64,000 bases of DNA from Parabacteroides faecis (GTDB lineage: Bacteria; Bacteroidota; Bacteroidia; Bacteroidales; Tannerellaceae): assembly GCF_014647375.1 (NCBI RefSeq), contig NZ_BMPB01000007.1, positions 186,001-250,000 on the forward strand, read 5' to 3'. The notes under the pieces were generated by a model. The model ran no database searches. It saw nothing but the letters and a program-made list of their open reading frames with translations, and was not told where the DNA came from. Numbering within the stretch: the stretch's first letter is position 1; each line of letters opens with the position of its first letter. Shown piece by piece: positions 1 to 8,602 of this stretch. The translations under genes and the position numbers were made by a program.

Positions 1-653
1 AGGTTGATCGTACGTAAACGCTCTTCCCGGGCATCCGGAAAAGAGTCGAACCAGGTATCGTTGCCCGCCGTATCGATGAAGCCCGGAGCGACACCGACCG
101 TACGGATAGCAGGCCCCCACTCGATCGCCAGGTTACGGACCAGGCCGGTGATCGCCGTTTTCGTCACGCTATACGGAAAGCATCCGGGAATCGTTCCGAA
201 CGCATGGTTGGAAGTCATCAACAGGATAACGCCTTCCCCACTCTGTTCCAGATAGGGTTTGCATAGCTTCGACAACCGCCAGTGGGATGCCAGGTTCAGA
301 TCCAGGTTATACTGCCAGCGTTCTTCCGTACACCCGGCTGCACCCTCGAATACATTCATTCCCGCACTGGAGACCAGAATATCCAACCGCCCGAAAGTAC
401 GGATCGTTTCCTCCACCAGCTGCCCCAGTTGTTCGGGACAAGTGACGTCGGTCTGCACATACAGCGACCGGACTCCCTGTGACTCGACAGCCTCCCGGAA
501 TGCGGCTGCCGACGGATCATCCGCCGCTTTTCGTGCACATCCGGCGACATGAGCACCCGCCCGGGCAAACTCCCGGGCAGTACCCAGACCGATACCGGAA
601 GATACACCGGTAACAAGTACCACTTTATCTTTATAGTCTATCGTAAAGCTCAT
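1..653 (-). CDS. SDR-family NAD(P)-dependent oxidoreductase (C-terminus cut by window edge)
   Basis: Reading the minus strand from the ATG at 651-653 gives an open frame of about 217 codons to the window edge. The Rossmann glycine motif TGVSSGIG lies near residues 15-22, the catalytic serine near 148 (MTSNH) and the YxxxK catalytic pair at Y161/K165 (YSVTK), followed by a PGFIDT segment. These are the hallmarks of a classical cytoplasmic short-chain dehydrogenase. The usual NAG motif reads SSAG. The stop of the gene lies outside the window. It sits 5 bp downstream of an enolase-superfamily dehydratase, so it is probably the last visible gene of a sugar or sugar-acid catabolic operon, oxidising a hydroxyl of the same substrate. 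The exact substrate cannot be read from the sequence. Confidence 0.88.
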   Translation of the reverse strand, partial: MSFTIDYKDKVVLVTGVSSGIGLGTAREFARAGAHVAGCARKAADDPSAAAFREAVESQGVRSLYVQTDVTCPEQLGQLVEETIRTFGRLDILVSSAGMNVFEGAAGCTEERWQYNLDLNLASHWRLSKLCKPYLEQSGEGVILLMTSNHAFGTIPGCFPYSVTKTAITGLVRNLAIEWGPAIRTVGVAPGFIDTAGNDTWFDSFPDAREERLRTIN

Positions 654-658
654 ACCAA

Positions 659-1828
659 TCAGATATAGAAGTTATCAGGCGCGTTCGTCGTAATACCCGG
701 ATGTTTTTCCATCTCTTCCTCCACCAGGTCTACGCCCAGTCCCGGACGGTCGGACAGATGCAGATGGCCGTCGTACACCATTTCCGCTATCGGATGGTCG
801 ATCACCGTATCCCTCCAGGGAACATCATTGAACATAAATTCCTGACGGAAGAAATTCGGGATCGCAGCACACACATGCGAAGAAGCAAGCGTTGATAAAG
901 GCCCGTTCGGGTTATGGGGAGCGATCAGGACGTTGTAGGCTTCCGCCATCGTCGCCATCCGCTTCATTTCAGACGGTCCGCCGCAACGGGTGATATCCGG
1001 CATGATGACATCACATACATGTTTCTCCAACAAAGAACGGATACCGAAGCGGGTATAATGGCGTTCGCCTACGCAGATAGCGACATCGGAAGGGATACGT
1101 TCACGCATAGCACGTAAGGTCTGCGAACTTTCCGGTCCGGCAGGCTCCTCATACCAGGTTATATCCAGCTTCGCCAGACGTTCGGCCATCTTCACCGCCA
1201 CCCGGTAATTCAGCATGGCATGTGTCTCGATCATAATATCGAACTCCGGTCCTACCGCATCACGTACCGCCTTCGATACGTCGAAAGCCAAGTCTTGTTG
1301 TTCTGCCGTCAGGGTCAGATTGGAAGCCAGGTCTTCCCCATAGAAATAGTTCGTATGTGCGAACGGGTCAAACTTCAGTCCGGTAAAACCAGCCTCCTTT
1401 ACTTTCAACGCCTGTTCCGTATAGTCTTTGGCATTATGTCCGCCACCGGTAAACCAGTAGTTGGCATATAATAAAACGTTTTTGCGATAAGCGCCGCCCA
1501 GCAACTCATAGCAGGGAACGCCCAGCACTTTTGCCTTCAGGTCCAGCAAAGCCATATCGATACCGCTGATGGCGCAAAGGCTGGCACCGTACGGGCCGAT
1601 CCAGTTCAGATCGCGATAGAGCTTCGTCCAGATAAAATCCGTCTTCATCGGATCGAGGCCGATGATACGCTGCCCTACATGCTTGGCAGCTTCAAAGACG
1701 ATCGGGCTTCCCGGCCAGTTGGTCGCTTCGCCCACACCGGTATATCCTTCGTCCGTATATATTTTAAGTAGCGTCCAGTTGTATTTGATACCTTGTACCA
1801 ACCATACCTTTACATCTGTGATCTTCAT
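659..1828 (-). CDS. Enolase-superfamily sugar-acid dehydratase (mandelate racemase/muconate lactonizing type)
   Basis: The 389-residue protein has the two-domain enolase-superfamily layout: an N-terminal capping domain (about 1-120) and a C-terminal barrel. Likely metal ligands are E201 (ETH), E227 (WYEEPAG) and E255 (VGERH), spaced as in galactonate-type dehydratases. H203 and H305 (APHNPNGP) are candidate acid/base residues, and D278 sits in MPDITRCGG. The family removes water from aldonic acids to give 2-keto-3-deoxy acids in the cytoplasm. It lies between an SDR dehydrogenase and an RraA-type aldolase, which fits a short oxidise-dehydrate-cleave pathway. The third-strand metal ligand is Glu rather than the more usual Asp. 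Substrate assignment (galactonate, fuconate, rhamnonate or other) is not possible from sequence alone. Confidence 0.85.
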   Translation of the reverse strand: MKITDVKVWLVQGIKYNWTLLKIYTDEGYTGVGEATNWPGSPIVFEAAKHVGQRIIGLDPMKTDFIWTKLYRDLNWIGPYGASLCAISGIDMALLDLKAKVLGVPCYELLGGAYRKNVLLYANYWFTGGGHNAKDYTEQALKVKEAGFTGLKFDPFAHTNYFYGEDLASNLTLTAEQQDLAFDVSKAVRDAVGPEFDIMIETHAMLNYRVAVKMAERLAKLDITWYEEPAGPESSQTLRAMRERIPSDVAICVGERHYTRFGIRSLLEKHVCDVIMPDITRCGGPSEMKRMATMAEAYNVLIAPHNPNGPLSTLASSHVCAAIPNFFRQEFMFNDVPWRDTVIDHPIAEMVYDGHLHLSDRPGLGVDLVEEEMEKHPGITTNAPDNFYI

Positions 1829-1845
1829 TGTCTATTTCGATTTAA

Positions 1846-2538
1846 TTACATGATTCCAAACTGGTCGAAAGCATCGCGGGCTTTCATTCCTTCCTGTATC
1901 TTCTTCAATACCATCCGTTCGCCACGGGCTTTTTCAAGGGCACGGGTAAAGACTTCTTCCTCAATAACGCGGGGAACGACACATACACCGTCGATATCTC
2001 CTATCAGGATATCCCCGTCGTCGATACGCACCCCATCCATTTCAATCGGAACGCGATAGTCGATCACCTTTCCTCTCGGAGCCTGGTCCTGTGCATAAGG
2101 GCCGTAAGAGAAACAAGGGAAGTCGAGTGCCAGAATCCCTTTCGTATCGCGTGAATAACCATTCACCACGGCACCGGCTGCCTTGCACTGCATAGCCCGG
2201 GCACTCATCAATTCACCCCATAAGGCATAACAGGGAGACGAACCGGAACAGACATAGACTTCATCTTCTTTCAGATCGTCCAGCGCTTCGAGCATCAATC
2301 CGAAAGAACGTTTCAATAACGGATTCTCCCCGCATTCCTTTCCATGTTCCAACACATCTGCTTCCAGCACTGTCATTGCCCGTCCGACAACCAGCATATC
2401 GTCACGAAGCGGACGTATTTGCGGGGGAAGAAACTGACGGGTATATCCCATCTTATCCATAATGTCACCGATCACTGCGGTATAAAGCTCCTCTTTTATC
2501 AAAGAGAACAACGCTTTATCATCATTCCATTCTTTCAT
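1846..2538 (-). CDS. RraA-family protein (4-hydroxy-4-methyl-2-oxoglutarate aldolase-like)
   Basis: The 230-residue protein carries the RraA fold signatures: an N-terminal TAVIGDIMDKMG segment, a central VVNGYSRDT stretch and a late IDDGDILIGDIDGVCVVP segment. Members of this family are either pyruvate aldolases acting on 4-hydroxy-2-oxo acids or RNase E inhibitors. Next to a sugar-acid dehydratase and a dehydrogenase, the aldolase role is the more likely one. It begins the operon: its stop is 17 bp above the dehydratase start, and a promoter-like TAACTTTG lies about 45 bp upstream of its ATG. The last residues form no recognised motif. It is cytoplasmic, with no signal peptide. Confidence 0.82.
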   Translation of the reverse strand: MKEWNDDKALFSLIKEELYTAVIGDIMDKMGYTRQFLPPQIRPLRDDMLVVGRAMTVLEADVLEHGKECGENPLLKRSFGLMLEALDDLKEDEVYVCSGSSPCYALWGELMSARAMQCKAAGAVVNGYSRDTKGILALDFPCFSYGPYAQDQAPRGKVIDYRVPIEMDGVRIDDGDILIGDIDGVCVVPRVIEEEVFTRALEKARGERMVLKKIQEGMKARDAFDQFGIM

Positions 2539-2582
2539 TTTACTATAGTTTATCAGTATTTATATACTCCTGTTACTGATCA

Positions 2583-2678
2583 CAAAGTTAGCCGGAGTGT
2601 ACAAAAAGTAAGGCTTAAAACAAAGCTGCAACGTATGCAGGTAGGACCTTTTAAGAGGAAAATGTGTACAAAACGGAA
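2583..2678 (-). promoter_or_regulatory. Promoter of the RraA-dehydratase-SDR operon with upstream motif
   Basis: On the minus strand TAACTTTG (2583-2590) matches the Bacteroidetes -7 consensus. The plus-strand motif TGTACAAAACGGAA (2665-2678) lies 75 bp upstream of that element and overlaps the region just beyond the AraC stop. A second GTGTACAAAA copy at 2597-2606 lies close to the -33 position. The distal motif is shared with other promoters in the window at the same spacing. Operator function is inferred. Confidence 0.5.
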
Positions 2679-2680
2679 AA

Positions 2681-3547
2681 CTATTTGGTAACCTCCCTCG
2701 GAGTGATCCCCATCTGCTGTTTGAATACCCTAGAAAAGTATTGCGGCGACTTGAACCCGCAGATGAAACAGATCTCTTTTATAGACATTTCCGTATTCCT
2801 CAACAGTTCGATCGCCTTATTGATCCGTATCTGGTTCAGATAATCCAGCGGAGAGAGATTGAGATGCTGGGCGAAGAGTTTGCGCAGGTAACGTTCCCCT
2901 ATTCCGGTCTGCCCGGCCACGTCGGTGATGGAGATATCTGTCTGATAGTTCATGCGGATATAAGAAATTGCCTTTTTCAGCGATTCATTTGTACAAATCG
3001 GCAGGTAGGATTCGTCCATATAGCGGTAGATCAGAATCAGCAGTTCCGCATAGTACATCACGACCAGGTATTGATAGTATTTGTTTTTCAGGTTCATCTC
3101 GTTCACGATACGCTGAACGGCCCGCATGATCCGGACATTATTCACGATCTTGATCAGCCGGTTCTCTTCCGAGAAGATAGTGACGGGCGTCAATTCGCCT
3201 GTCTCATCCTGGGCATGCGGATTGAAGCGGGAGAAGATCTCCGGCAGAAATTCCAACTGCATCAGCGTCGTCCCTTCCGAACCGGCCTCGAAGGTGTGTT
3301 CCACATTCGAGCAGATGATCATCATCTCGTTCTCATTAAAACTGATACTTTCGTTCTCCAGGTGCAGAATGCAATTTCCTTTCTTTACATAGTTGATCTC
3401 GATACGCAGATGCTGGTGTGGTCCGAATGTTTCAAATGGCTGGAAAGAGACAAAGCGGAAGACATCCGCCAGTCGTTTGTACTTCAGATTATCCGTTATC
3501 CCTTCCAAAAGTCCCCAGAGAGACTGTTCTGTTGTCTTGTTATCCAT
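2681..3547 (-). CDS. AraC-family transcriptional regulator with N-terminal cupin-like domain
   Basis: The 288-residue protein has a cupin-like sensor region (about 30-120, with FGPHQHLRIEINYVKKG) and a C-terminal double helix-turn-helix of the AraC type (about 190-288), including DVAGQTGIGERYLRKLFAQ and the closing segment CGFKSPQYFSRVFKQQMGITP. There is no membrane segment, so it should be a cytoplasmic sugar-responsive regulator. It stands immediately upstream of the RraA-dehydratase-SDR operon on the same strand. Its promoter carries the same distal motif as that operon and as several PUL2 genes, so autoregulation and control of those genes are plausible inferences. A hairpin terminator separates it from the PUL1 operon above. 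Confidence 0.88.
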   Translation of the reverse strand: MDNKTTEQSLWGLLEGITDNLKYKRLADVFRFVSFQPFETFGPHQHLRIEINYVKKGNCILHLENESISFNENEMMIICSNVEHTFEAGSEGTTLMQLEFLPEIFSRFNPHAQDETGELTPVTIFSEENRLIKIVNNVRIMRAVQRIVNEMNLKNKYYQYLVVMYYAELLILIYRYMDESYLPICTNESLKKAISYIRMNYQTDISITDVAGQTGIGERYLRKLFAQHLNLSPLDYLNQIRINKAIELLRNTEMSIKEICFICGFKSPQYFSRVFKQQMGITPREVTK

Positions 3548-3573
3548 GGTATTTCCTTTCCCTTATTCAGAAG

Positions 3574-3673
3574 CAAAGATAGGGAAAAGGCAGTACCGGA
3601 TTTTACACTTCCGGAAAAAAAGAAGGGCCGAAATGGTATCATTCGGCCCTTTAACTTATACAAAACGGAACTA
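3574..3673 (-). promoter_or_regulatory. Promoter of the AraC gene with upstream motif
   Basis: Minus-strand TATCTTTG (3574-3581) is a perfect TAnnTTTG -7 element 27 bp above the start codon. TATACAAAACGGAACTA on the plus strand (3657-3673) lies 76 bp upstream of it. This matches the motif found before the RraA, SusC2 and two GH2 genes. The terminator of the preceding operon lies between the two parts. Confidence 0.5.
3623..3651 (-). terminator. Hairpin terminator of PUL1
   Basis: AGGGCCGAA (3624-3632) pairs with TTCGGCCCT (3642-3650) across a 9-nt loop, extendable by one A-T pair. On the minus strand the stem is followed by a T-rich tail (CTTCTTTTTTT). It lies 37 bp beyond the stop of the last PUL1 gene. 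Confidence 0.8.
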
Positions 3674-3687
3674 CTCGGTCCGTTCTT

Positions 3688-6375
3688 TTATTTTTCCAGT
3701 AAAATGATCATACCGCCACGTCCCATGATCTCGCATTGGTTCAGGGAAGACAGTTTTCCTTCCCATTGTGTGTTCCGGATCTCCGGCAACAGATAGGAAG
3801 ACGGCTTGAAGCCAAGCAGTTGTTCATCCAAAGTGATCTTTGCCGTTTGAGGAAGATCGGTCCAGTTTGCCAGTACGACAAGCGCTTTATCTCCGTTGAT
3901 ATAAACGGTAGCCGGGATATTAGCATTATCTGTTTTTACCGGACAACGTTCATCCCAATAGCCTCTCATCACGGCATTCTTCATACCGAAATCGTCCCAA
4001 ATATGCCAGAACGGAACAGGGTTTCCACTCCACGGCAGGCGGGGAAGCATACCGTAGACCATTCCACGGAACACATTCCGGGCATCCAACGTTTCACTCA
4101 TCAATCCGAAAGGAATACCGGACATTTCCACCAGCCAGAAATCCAGCGTATTGTTTGCAGGGAAACCTTCACCGATCCAGGTACGATCTACGTAAGGCAG
4201 TAACTCCAGATAAAGATGCAGCGAGTTTGCATAGCCGGCCCACTGATTCATATGGTTCCAGGAGTGGATATCGATCAGGCGGCGTTTACCGTCGGCATCC
4301 ATCACACGGCGGGCACGTTGCAAGGTCTGATGATCCAAAGCACTGTCGTCGATATAGACACCATCCAGGCCCAGGTTTTTAATCATCCAGTCCAGCCCTT
4401 CCAGGTAGTAATTGTTCCAACGGGAATCGGGGGTGGTGATAACCGAGATATCCATATCGCCGGCATATTTACCTTCTTTGAAAGCGTTATACCAGGCGGG
4501 GATGAAATGAGTTGTCAGGTTCTTGTTCAACCATTCGTGAGGACCGTTGCGATGGATCAGTGTACGGGCATCCTTTCCGGGACCGTCATGAATCACTTCA
4601 CTGCCCAGGCTGCGCAATGCCCACAACTCCGGTATCTTCACCGTCAACTCACGGGTCGTATAATAAAGCCGGACATCCAAATCCTTGCTGTGTGCATCCG
4701 AGATAAAGCGCTTCAGATCCGGAACGGCTTCATCATAATACGGATAGTTAATGAACGGGTAAATATCTTTCTTATGATGTACATTGATCATATTGGCTCC
4801 CGCTTTCAGGGCGGCAGGGATATAATCGGCACTTACATCGCTGTTGGAATGGTAGAAACGTTTTTCCGCCAGTTCCGGCAAGTTAAGCGGTTTCACCGGA
4901 GTAACCAGCATATTGAAATTATAATGAAGGACATCGCCTTTCTGCATCGAACGTTCACCGCTGTAGGCTGTCATCAGGACCGTGCCGTCTTTATCGGGCT
5001 GAATGTCGATACCGCCCTTATTGGCATTTCCCCACGAAGCAGGCAGGTTCAACTTACCTAAACCATAATAGATATTCACCAGCGGACGCACATAGTTTTC
5101 ATCTTTGAAGCAGAAGTTCAGACCGGCGTTTATATTTCCCATCCAGATCTTATCCTGATGTTTCTCTACATTCCATTGCCAGCTGATCAGAGAGTCGGGG
5201 CGCAAACCGCCTTTATGGCCCAATCCCATCATATACTTGGCGGCATACGCAGTATAAGGTACTTCCAGACGGATATCCTTCACCTTCACGTCTCCCAGTG
5301 ACTTCACCTGTATCCGGTAATCGACCAGACCGTCGAAACCGAAGGTACCTGAACACTGCACTTCAAAATGACGGCTCTTCCGGGTAGCCGTCCAGTTTAC
5401 CGACGCCTTATTCTGTCCGGTGATCCGCAGCGAACCGCCCTTCAATACTTCTTCGCCATTCTCAGTTTCGATCACGAACCGCATTTCACCTGCCAGGACA
5501 GGGTTATTGCTCTGATCGTTCAACTGGTTGCTCCGATCATAGCGGGTAGAAAGGGATTGAGGCAACCCCTCTTTCGATAGTTCCATTGTCCCTCCCAGCC
5601 AGGAGATCGTTTGTTTCTGTAATTGAACGGGAATATACGGAGCCGTCGGTTCATCCGCATTACCGATGGAAGAATCCAGCCAGCGCAGACGGGTTTTACG
5701 CCACCCTTCGTTATCTCCGTGGTTCGCAATGGGAGAACCTTGTACGGTCAATTCGCAGGTAATCTCTACAGGTTTTGCATCAGCTGCTTTGATCGTCACT
5801 TTTCCTTTATAAACACCGTCAGCCGTTACGGGCACATCAGAGCCGATCCATAATGCCTGTACATTTCCTTTAGGAACATTCACTGTCTTCTTAAAAGATT
5901 TACCGTTCGTATCGGTTCCTCCCAGATTAAAGCAACGGAAAGCAGCCGCCGGGATCTTGTTCCCTTTTTCATTCTTCCAGTCGGAGAAGGTGACAGACAG
6001 GTCCGATACAGTTTCATACGGAGCAAAGACTCCCACCTGCCAGGTATAGAACTCACCCGGTAGACAATCGCCCTGAAACTTTGTACGCGAATCGGCCGAC
6101 CGTTCCACCCAACGCACAGGTATCGCATCCGTCATACGGATATCGTGTTCCCGGTCTTCCGTAAAACAGAAATAACCGGCTTCCGGGTTTTCCTGTATCA
6201 ACTTCTTCACCGCATCCGACGAAGCCACACGGCGCATTTCCGAGTCCTGCTCGTTCACCGTTCCCTGTCGTTTCAAGTCATCGAAGGCATTCGTTACATC
6301 ATCCTGCGCCTGCATCACACAAGGCAGGGTCAGAAGCGAATACACCATCAGGTACTTAATTTGTTTTCTCAACAT
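3688..6375 (-). CDS. Large exported glycoside hydrolase-like protein (DUF6067-like)
   Basis: The ATG at 6375 is chosen because it begins a clean signal peptide (MLRKQIKYLMVYSLL..VMQA); an upstream in-frame start would add 17 non-signal residues. The mature protein of about 870 residues has an N-terminal beta-rich part, a beta-sandwich middle and a barrel-like part with GLDGVYIDDSALD, IDIHSW and a late PRLPWSGNP segment. This resembles the uncharacterised DUF6067 'glycoside hydrolase domain' proteins of gut Bacteroidetes; the assignment is from memory. Asp pairs in YIDDS and DGVYID are plausible catalytic residues. It overlaps the GH89 gene upstream by 20 bp, so it is translationally coupled and the last gene of PUL1. 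Substrate is unknown, though the GH89 partner suggests an aminosugar glycan. Confidence 0.7.
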   Translation of the reverse strand: MLRKQIKYLMVYSLLTLPCVMQAQDDVTNAFDDLKRQGTVNEQDSEMRRVASSDAVKKLIQENPEAGYFCFTEDREHDIRMTDAIPVRWVERSADSRTKFQGDCLPGEFYTWQVGVFAPYETVSDLSVTFSDWKNEKGNKIPAAAFRCFNLGGTDTNGKSFKKTVNVPKGNVQALWIGSDVPVTADGVYKGKVTIKAADAKPVEITCELTVQGSPIANHGDNEGWRKTRLRWLDSSIGNADEPTAPYIPVQLQKQTISWLGGTMELSKEGLPQSLSTRYDRSNQLNDQSNNPVLAGEMRFVIETENGEEVLKGGSLRITGQNKASVNWTATRKSRHFEVQCSGTFGFDGLVDYRIQVKSLGDVKVKDIRLEVPYTAYAAKYMMGLGHKGGLRPDSLISWQWNVEKHQDKIWMGNINAGLNFCFKDENYVRPLVNIYYGLGKLNLPASWGNANKGGIDIQPDKDGTVLMTAYSGERSMQKGDVLHYNFNMLVTPVKPLNLPELAEKRFYHSNSDVSADYIPAALKAGANMINVHHKKDIYPFINYPYYDEAVPDLKRFISDAHSKDLDVRLYYTTRELTVKIPELWALRSLGSEVIHDGPGKDARTLIHRNGPHEWLNKNLTTHFIPAWYNAFKEGKYAGDMDISVITTPDSRWNNYYLEGLDWMIKNLGLDGVYIDDSALDHQTLQRARRVMDADGKRRLIDIHSWNHMNQWAGYANSLHLYLELLPYVDRTWIGEGFPANNTLDFWLVEMSGIPFGLMSETLDARNVFRGMVYGMLPRLPWSGNPVPFWHIWDDFGMKNAVMRGYWDERCPVKTDNANIPATVYINGDKALVVLANWTDLPQTAKITLDEQLLGFKPSSYLLPEIRNTQWEGKLSSLNQCEIMGRGGMIILLEK

Positions 6376-8575
6376 TGTAGTATTCTTTTGATAATTGTTT
6401 GTATTTGTCCAGCATTCGGCGGGCAACGGTCACTTCATCTCCTTCCGTTACCGGAGTACGGGCCTTACCCGGACGATCGACGAAAGCCAACTCCCAGTCA
6501 GCCAATGAATCATAAAATTCATTCGCACGGAAAGCCTGGCGGCCTAAATCCATCTTTGCATCTTCCTCCCTGTAAGCCGTTCCGTTATCGAGATGTCCCT
6601 GCAACATATCATAGAACTGTTTCCAGCGTTGCAGATAATACCCCTCGATCAAACCGGTCCATTCGCGCCATGAATAATCGAACTGACGAACATCGACCTG
6701 TCCGCCCCAGATAGTCACCAGCGAAGAGGCATTCTTTTCAAACAAATTACGTTCTTCGTCGGTCGTACCCCAGGCACGGGCATCCGTCAACCACTGGTCA
6801 AAGTTAAACTCTGTACGGGTACGAAGCAAGATATCTACATCTTTTAATAATTCAAGGAAACGTCCGGAGTGCAGGGCAAACGCCTCTTTATCCTTTTTTT
6901 TGAATGCTTCCGCCGCTTTTTTATGTATTTCCTGTCCCAGGTTAGACATGATCTGACGCTGCACATCGACAATATCGAAACGATAAGGCTTGGAACCTTT
7001 CAATTGTTCTGCATCCTGCAACAAACAGGCTTCGGCTTCTATCAACGATTGAGGGTCGTAAGGGATATTGAAACCGGCATTCGGTCCCGACTTCTTTACA
7101 TCCACAGCAGGACGGGCACAGATGATCGAACTGGACTCCACCCCGTTCGTCCCCGCACGATAAGGACCGGCAAGCAATAACTCCCAGGCCTTACCGGCAG
7201 CTTCAGAAGGTGCGCTGTAACGACGTTCCACATATTTATCCAACCACTCTTTCAGCTTCACCGAGTCCTGGTGAACAGGCATCTCAAATGCTAACTCATA
7301 GAATACGGGATTCTGTCCGATCGACTCCATAAACAAACCGGAGCCTACCACATTCGGCGTTTCCTGTTTCGCTTTCATAAACTGATTGGACGATACCAGC
7401 GGCAAATCTCCGTGAAGATTGACACGTCCGCCGAAGTTATGCAGATTACCTACCACAAAATCATGGTTGCAGAAATGATCTTCTCCCCCTAACGCACCGT
7501 TCAGACTCAATACGAGCAGGTCATGTTTCGGTACGACGGATGCAATATCTTTCCGGAAGCTCCAGGCTTGCATCACCCACATTGCATCCGGGTCGAACGT
7601 CTTCATCAATTTGTGGATAGAAGAACCTACTGCATTCAGATATTCAGGCGTATCCACAGGCGGTTTGCTTTCATGGAAAGGATCGGCTGCATAAAGTCCG
7701 TAGGTCCCGTATAATTTCTGTTCCTCTTCCAGAAAGGCTTTTCCCAGATCCGTAAACAACGGGTCGAGCGGATCTAACTGGCAGATACCTTCAAATCCGT
7801 ACCAATCCGGTTGCTTCTGTATCTTGGCCTCCGGAAACTTTTCCATCATCTTACGAGGTACAGCACCGGAAAAACCTTGCTGTATCGGTGTCATTCCCAA
7901 CTCCAACTGACGGTTTACCACTTGTTTACCCAATGCGATATGCGAATCGATCCATGATTTCGGCAGCGGCCCGCCGAAGCTCTCGATATTAGGCATCCAC
8001 TGCCAGGCAAAATGGGCAGGATCGACCAGATAAGAACGTGCTTCCTCATCCGTAAAACCGAAACGAAGCAGAGTATTATACCAAACGCCTTCCAGACCGA
8101 CAACCGATAAAGGTGTATTGATCGAGTTCATAGCCATATAGTCGATCTCACGCTGCCAGCGTTCCCAATCCCACCAGGCACCGGTATAGCTCAACGTACA
8201 ATAATTAAAATAGACACGATACTTACCGTTAATGATCCGGTGTGTCGTCTCAACCGGAACAGGCAGTGTTTCCGGTAGGTTCAACTGATCGCCGAACCAA
8301 GAGACATGGGCGTTGCAATGATATTTCAGGTACTGGTTATAAGCTGTTGCTAAGGATACCGTATTGTTCCCGCGCAACACGACTTTGCCGTTCTCCCCGG
8401 CCACTTCATAGACATCGCTCCCGTTCTCCGGCCCGATCAGTTCCAGACAAAACTGTTTGCCATATCCCGGAGTAATACGTTCGATCAAATCATAAGCCGC
8501 CTGTATCTGCGGGTCTTTCCGGCAAGATGTAAAAAAGAGAAGAAGAATTAATAATAAATTAAATGTATATTTCAT
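6356..8575 (-). CDS. Alpha-N-acetylglucosaminidase, GH89 (NAGLU-like) lipoprotein
   Basis: The 739-residue protein begins with a lipoprotein signal (LLILLLFFTSC, lipid attachment at the Cys). Segments typical of GH89 are RVYFNYCTLSYTGAWWDWERWQREIDYMA cut into its parts: YTGAWWDWERW early in the barrel, PDWYGF and ADPFHESKPP in the middle (Glu as candidate acid/base), and GLFMESIGQNP (candidate nucleophile Glu). GH89 removes terminal alpha-linked N-acetylglucosamine, known from heparan sulfate and from alpha-1,4-GlcNAc-capped gastric mucin glycans. The length matches the family. It sits between an unassigned hydrolase-like lipoprotein and a DUF6067-like protein, downstream of SusC/SusD, so it probably acts on the periplasmic or outer surface on glycans bound by that pair. 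Confidence 0.9.
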   Translation of the reverse strand: MKYTFNLLLILLLFFTSCRKDPQIQAAYDLIERITPGYGKQFCLELIGPENGSDVYEVAGENGKVVLRGNNTVSLATAYNQYLKYHCNAHVSWFGDQLNLPETLPVPVETTHRIINGKYRVYFNYCTLSYTGAWWDWERWQREIDYMAMNSINTPLSVVGLEGVWYNTLLRFGFTDEEARSYLVDPAHFAWQWMPNIESFGGPLPKSWIDSHIALGKQVVNRQLELGMTPIQQGFSGAVPRKMMEKFPEAKIQKQPDWYGFEGICQLDPLDPLFTDLGKAFLEEEQKLYGTYGLYAADPFHESKPPVDTPEYLNAVGSSIHKLMKTFDPDAMWVMQAWSFRKDIASVVPKHDLLVLSLNGALGGEDHFCNHDFVVGNLHNFGGRVNLHGDLPLVSSNQFMKAKQETPNVVGSGLFMESIGQNPVFYELAFEMPVHQDSVKLKEWLDKYVERRYSAPSEAAGKAWELLLAGPYRAGTNGVESSSIICARPAVDVKKSGPNAGFNIPYDPQSLIEAEACLLQDAEQLKGSKPYRFDIVDVQRQIMSNLGQEIHKKAAEAFKKKDKEAFALHSGRFLELLKDVDILLRTRTEFNFDQWLTDARAWGTTDEERNLFEKNASSLVTIWGGQVDVRQFDYSWREWTGLIEGYYLQRWKQFYDMLQGHLDNGTAYREEDAKMDLGRQAFRANEFYDSLADWELAFVDRPGKARTPVTEGDEVTVARRMLDKYKQLSKEYYNVEKTN

Positions 8576-8602
8576 GATGCTAATGATTAATATCTATAAT
8601 TG

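Noticed and set aside
356-616. Minus-strand 86-codon frame at the left edge
   Set aside because: It lies in another frame inside the SDR gene, whose Rossmann and YxxxK motifs are clear.
2741-3796. Long plus-strand frame (351 codons) opposite the AraC gene
   Set aside because: It is the mirror frame of a well supported AraC gene, crosses its terminator and has no family motif or signal.
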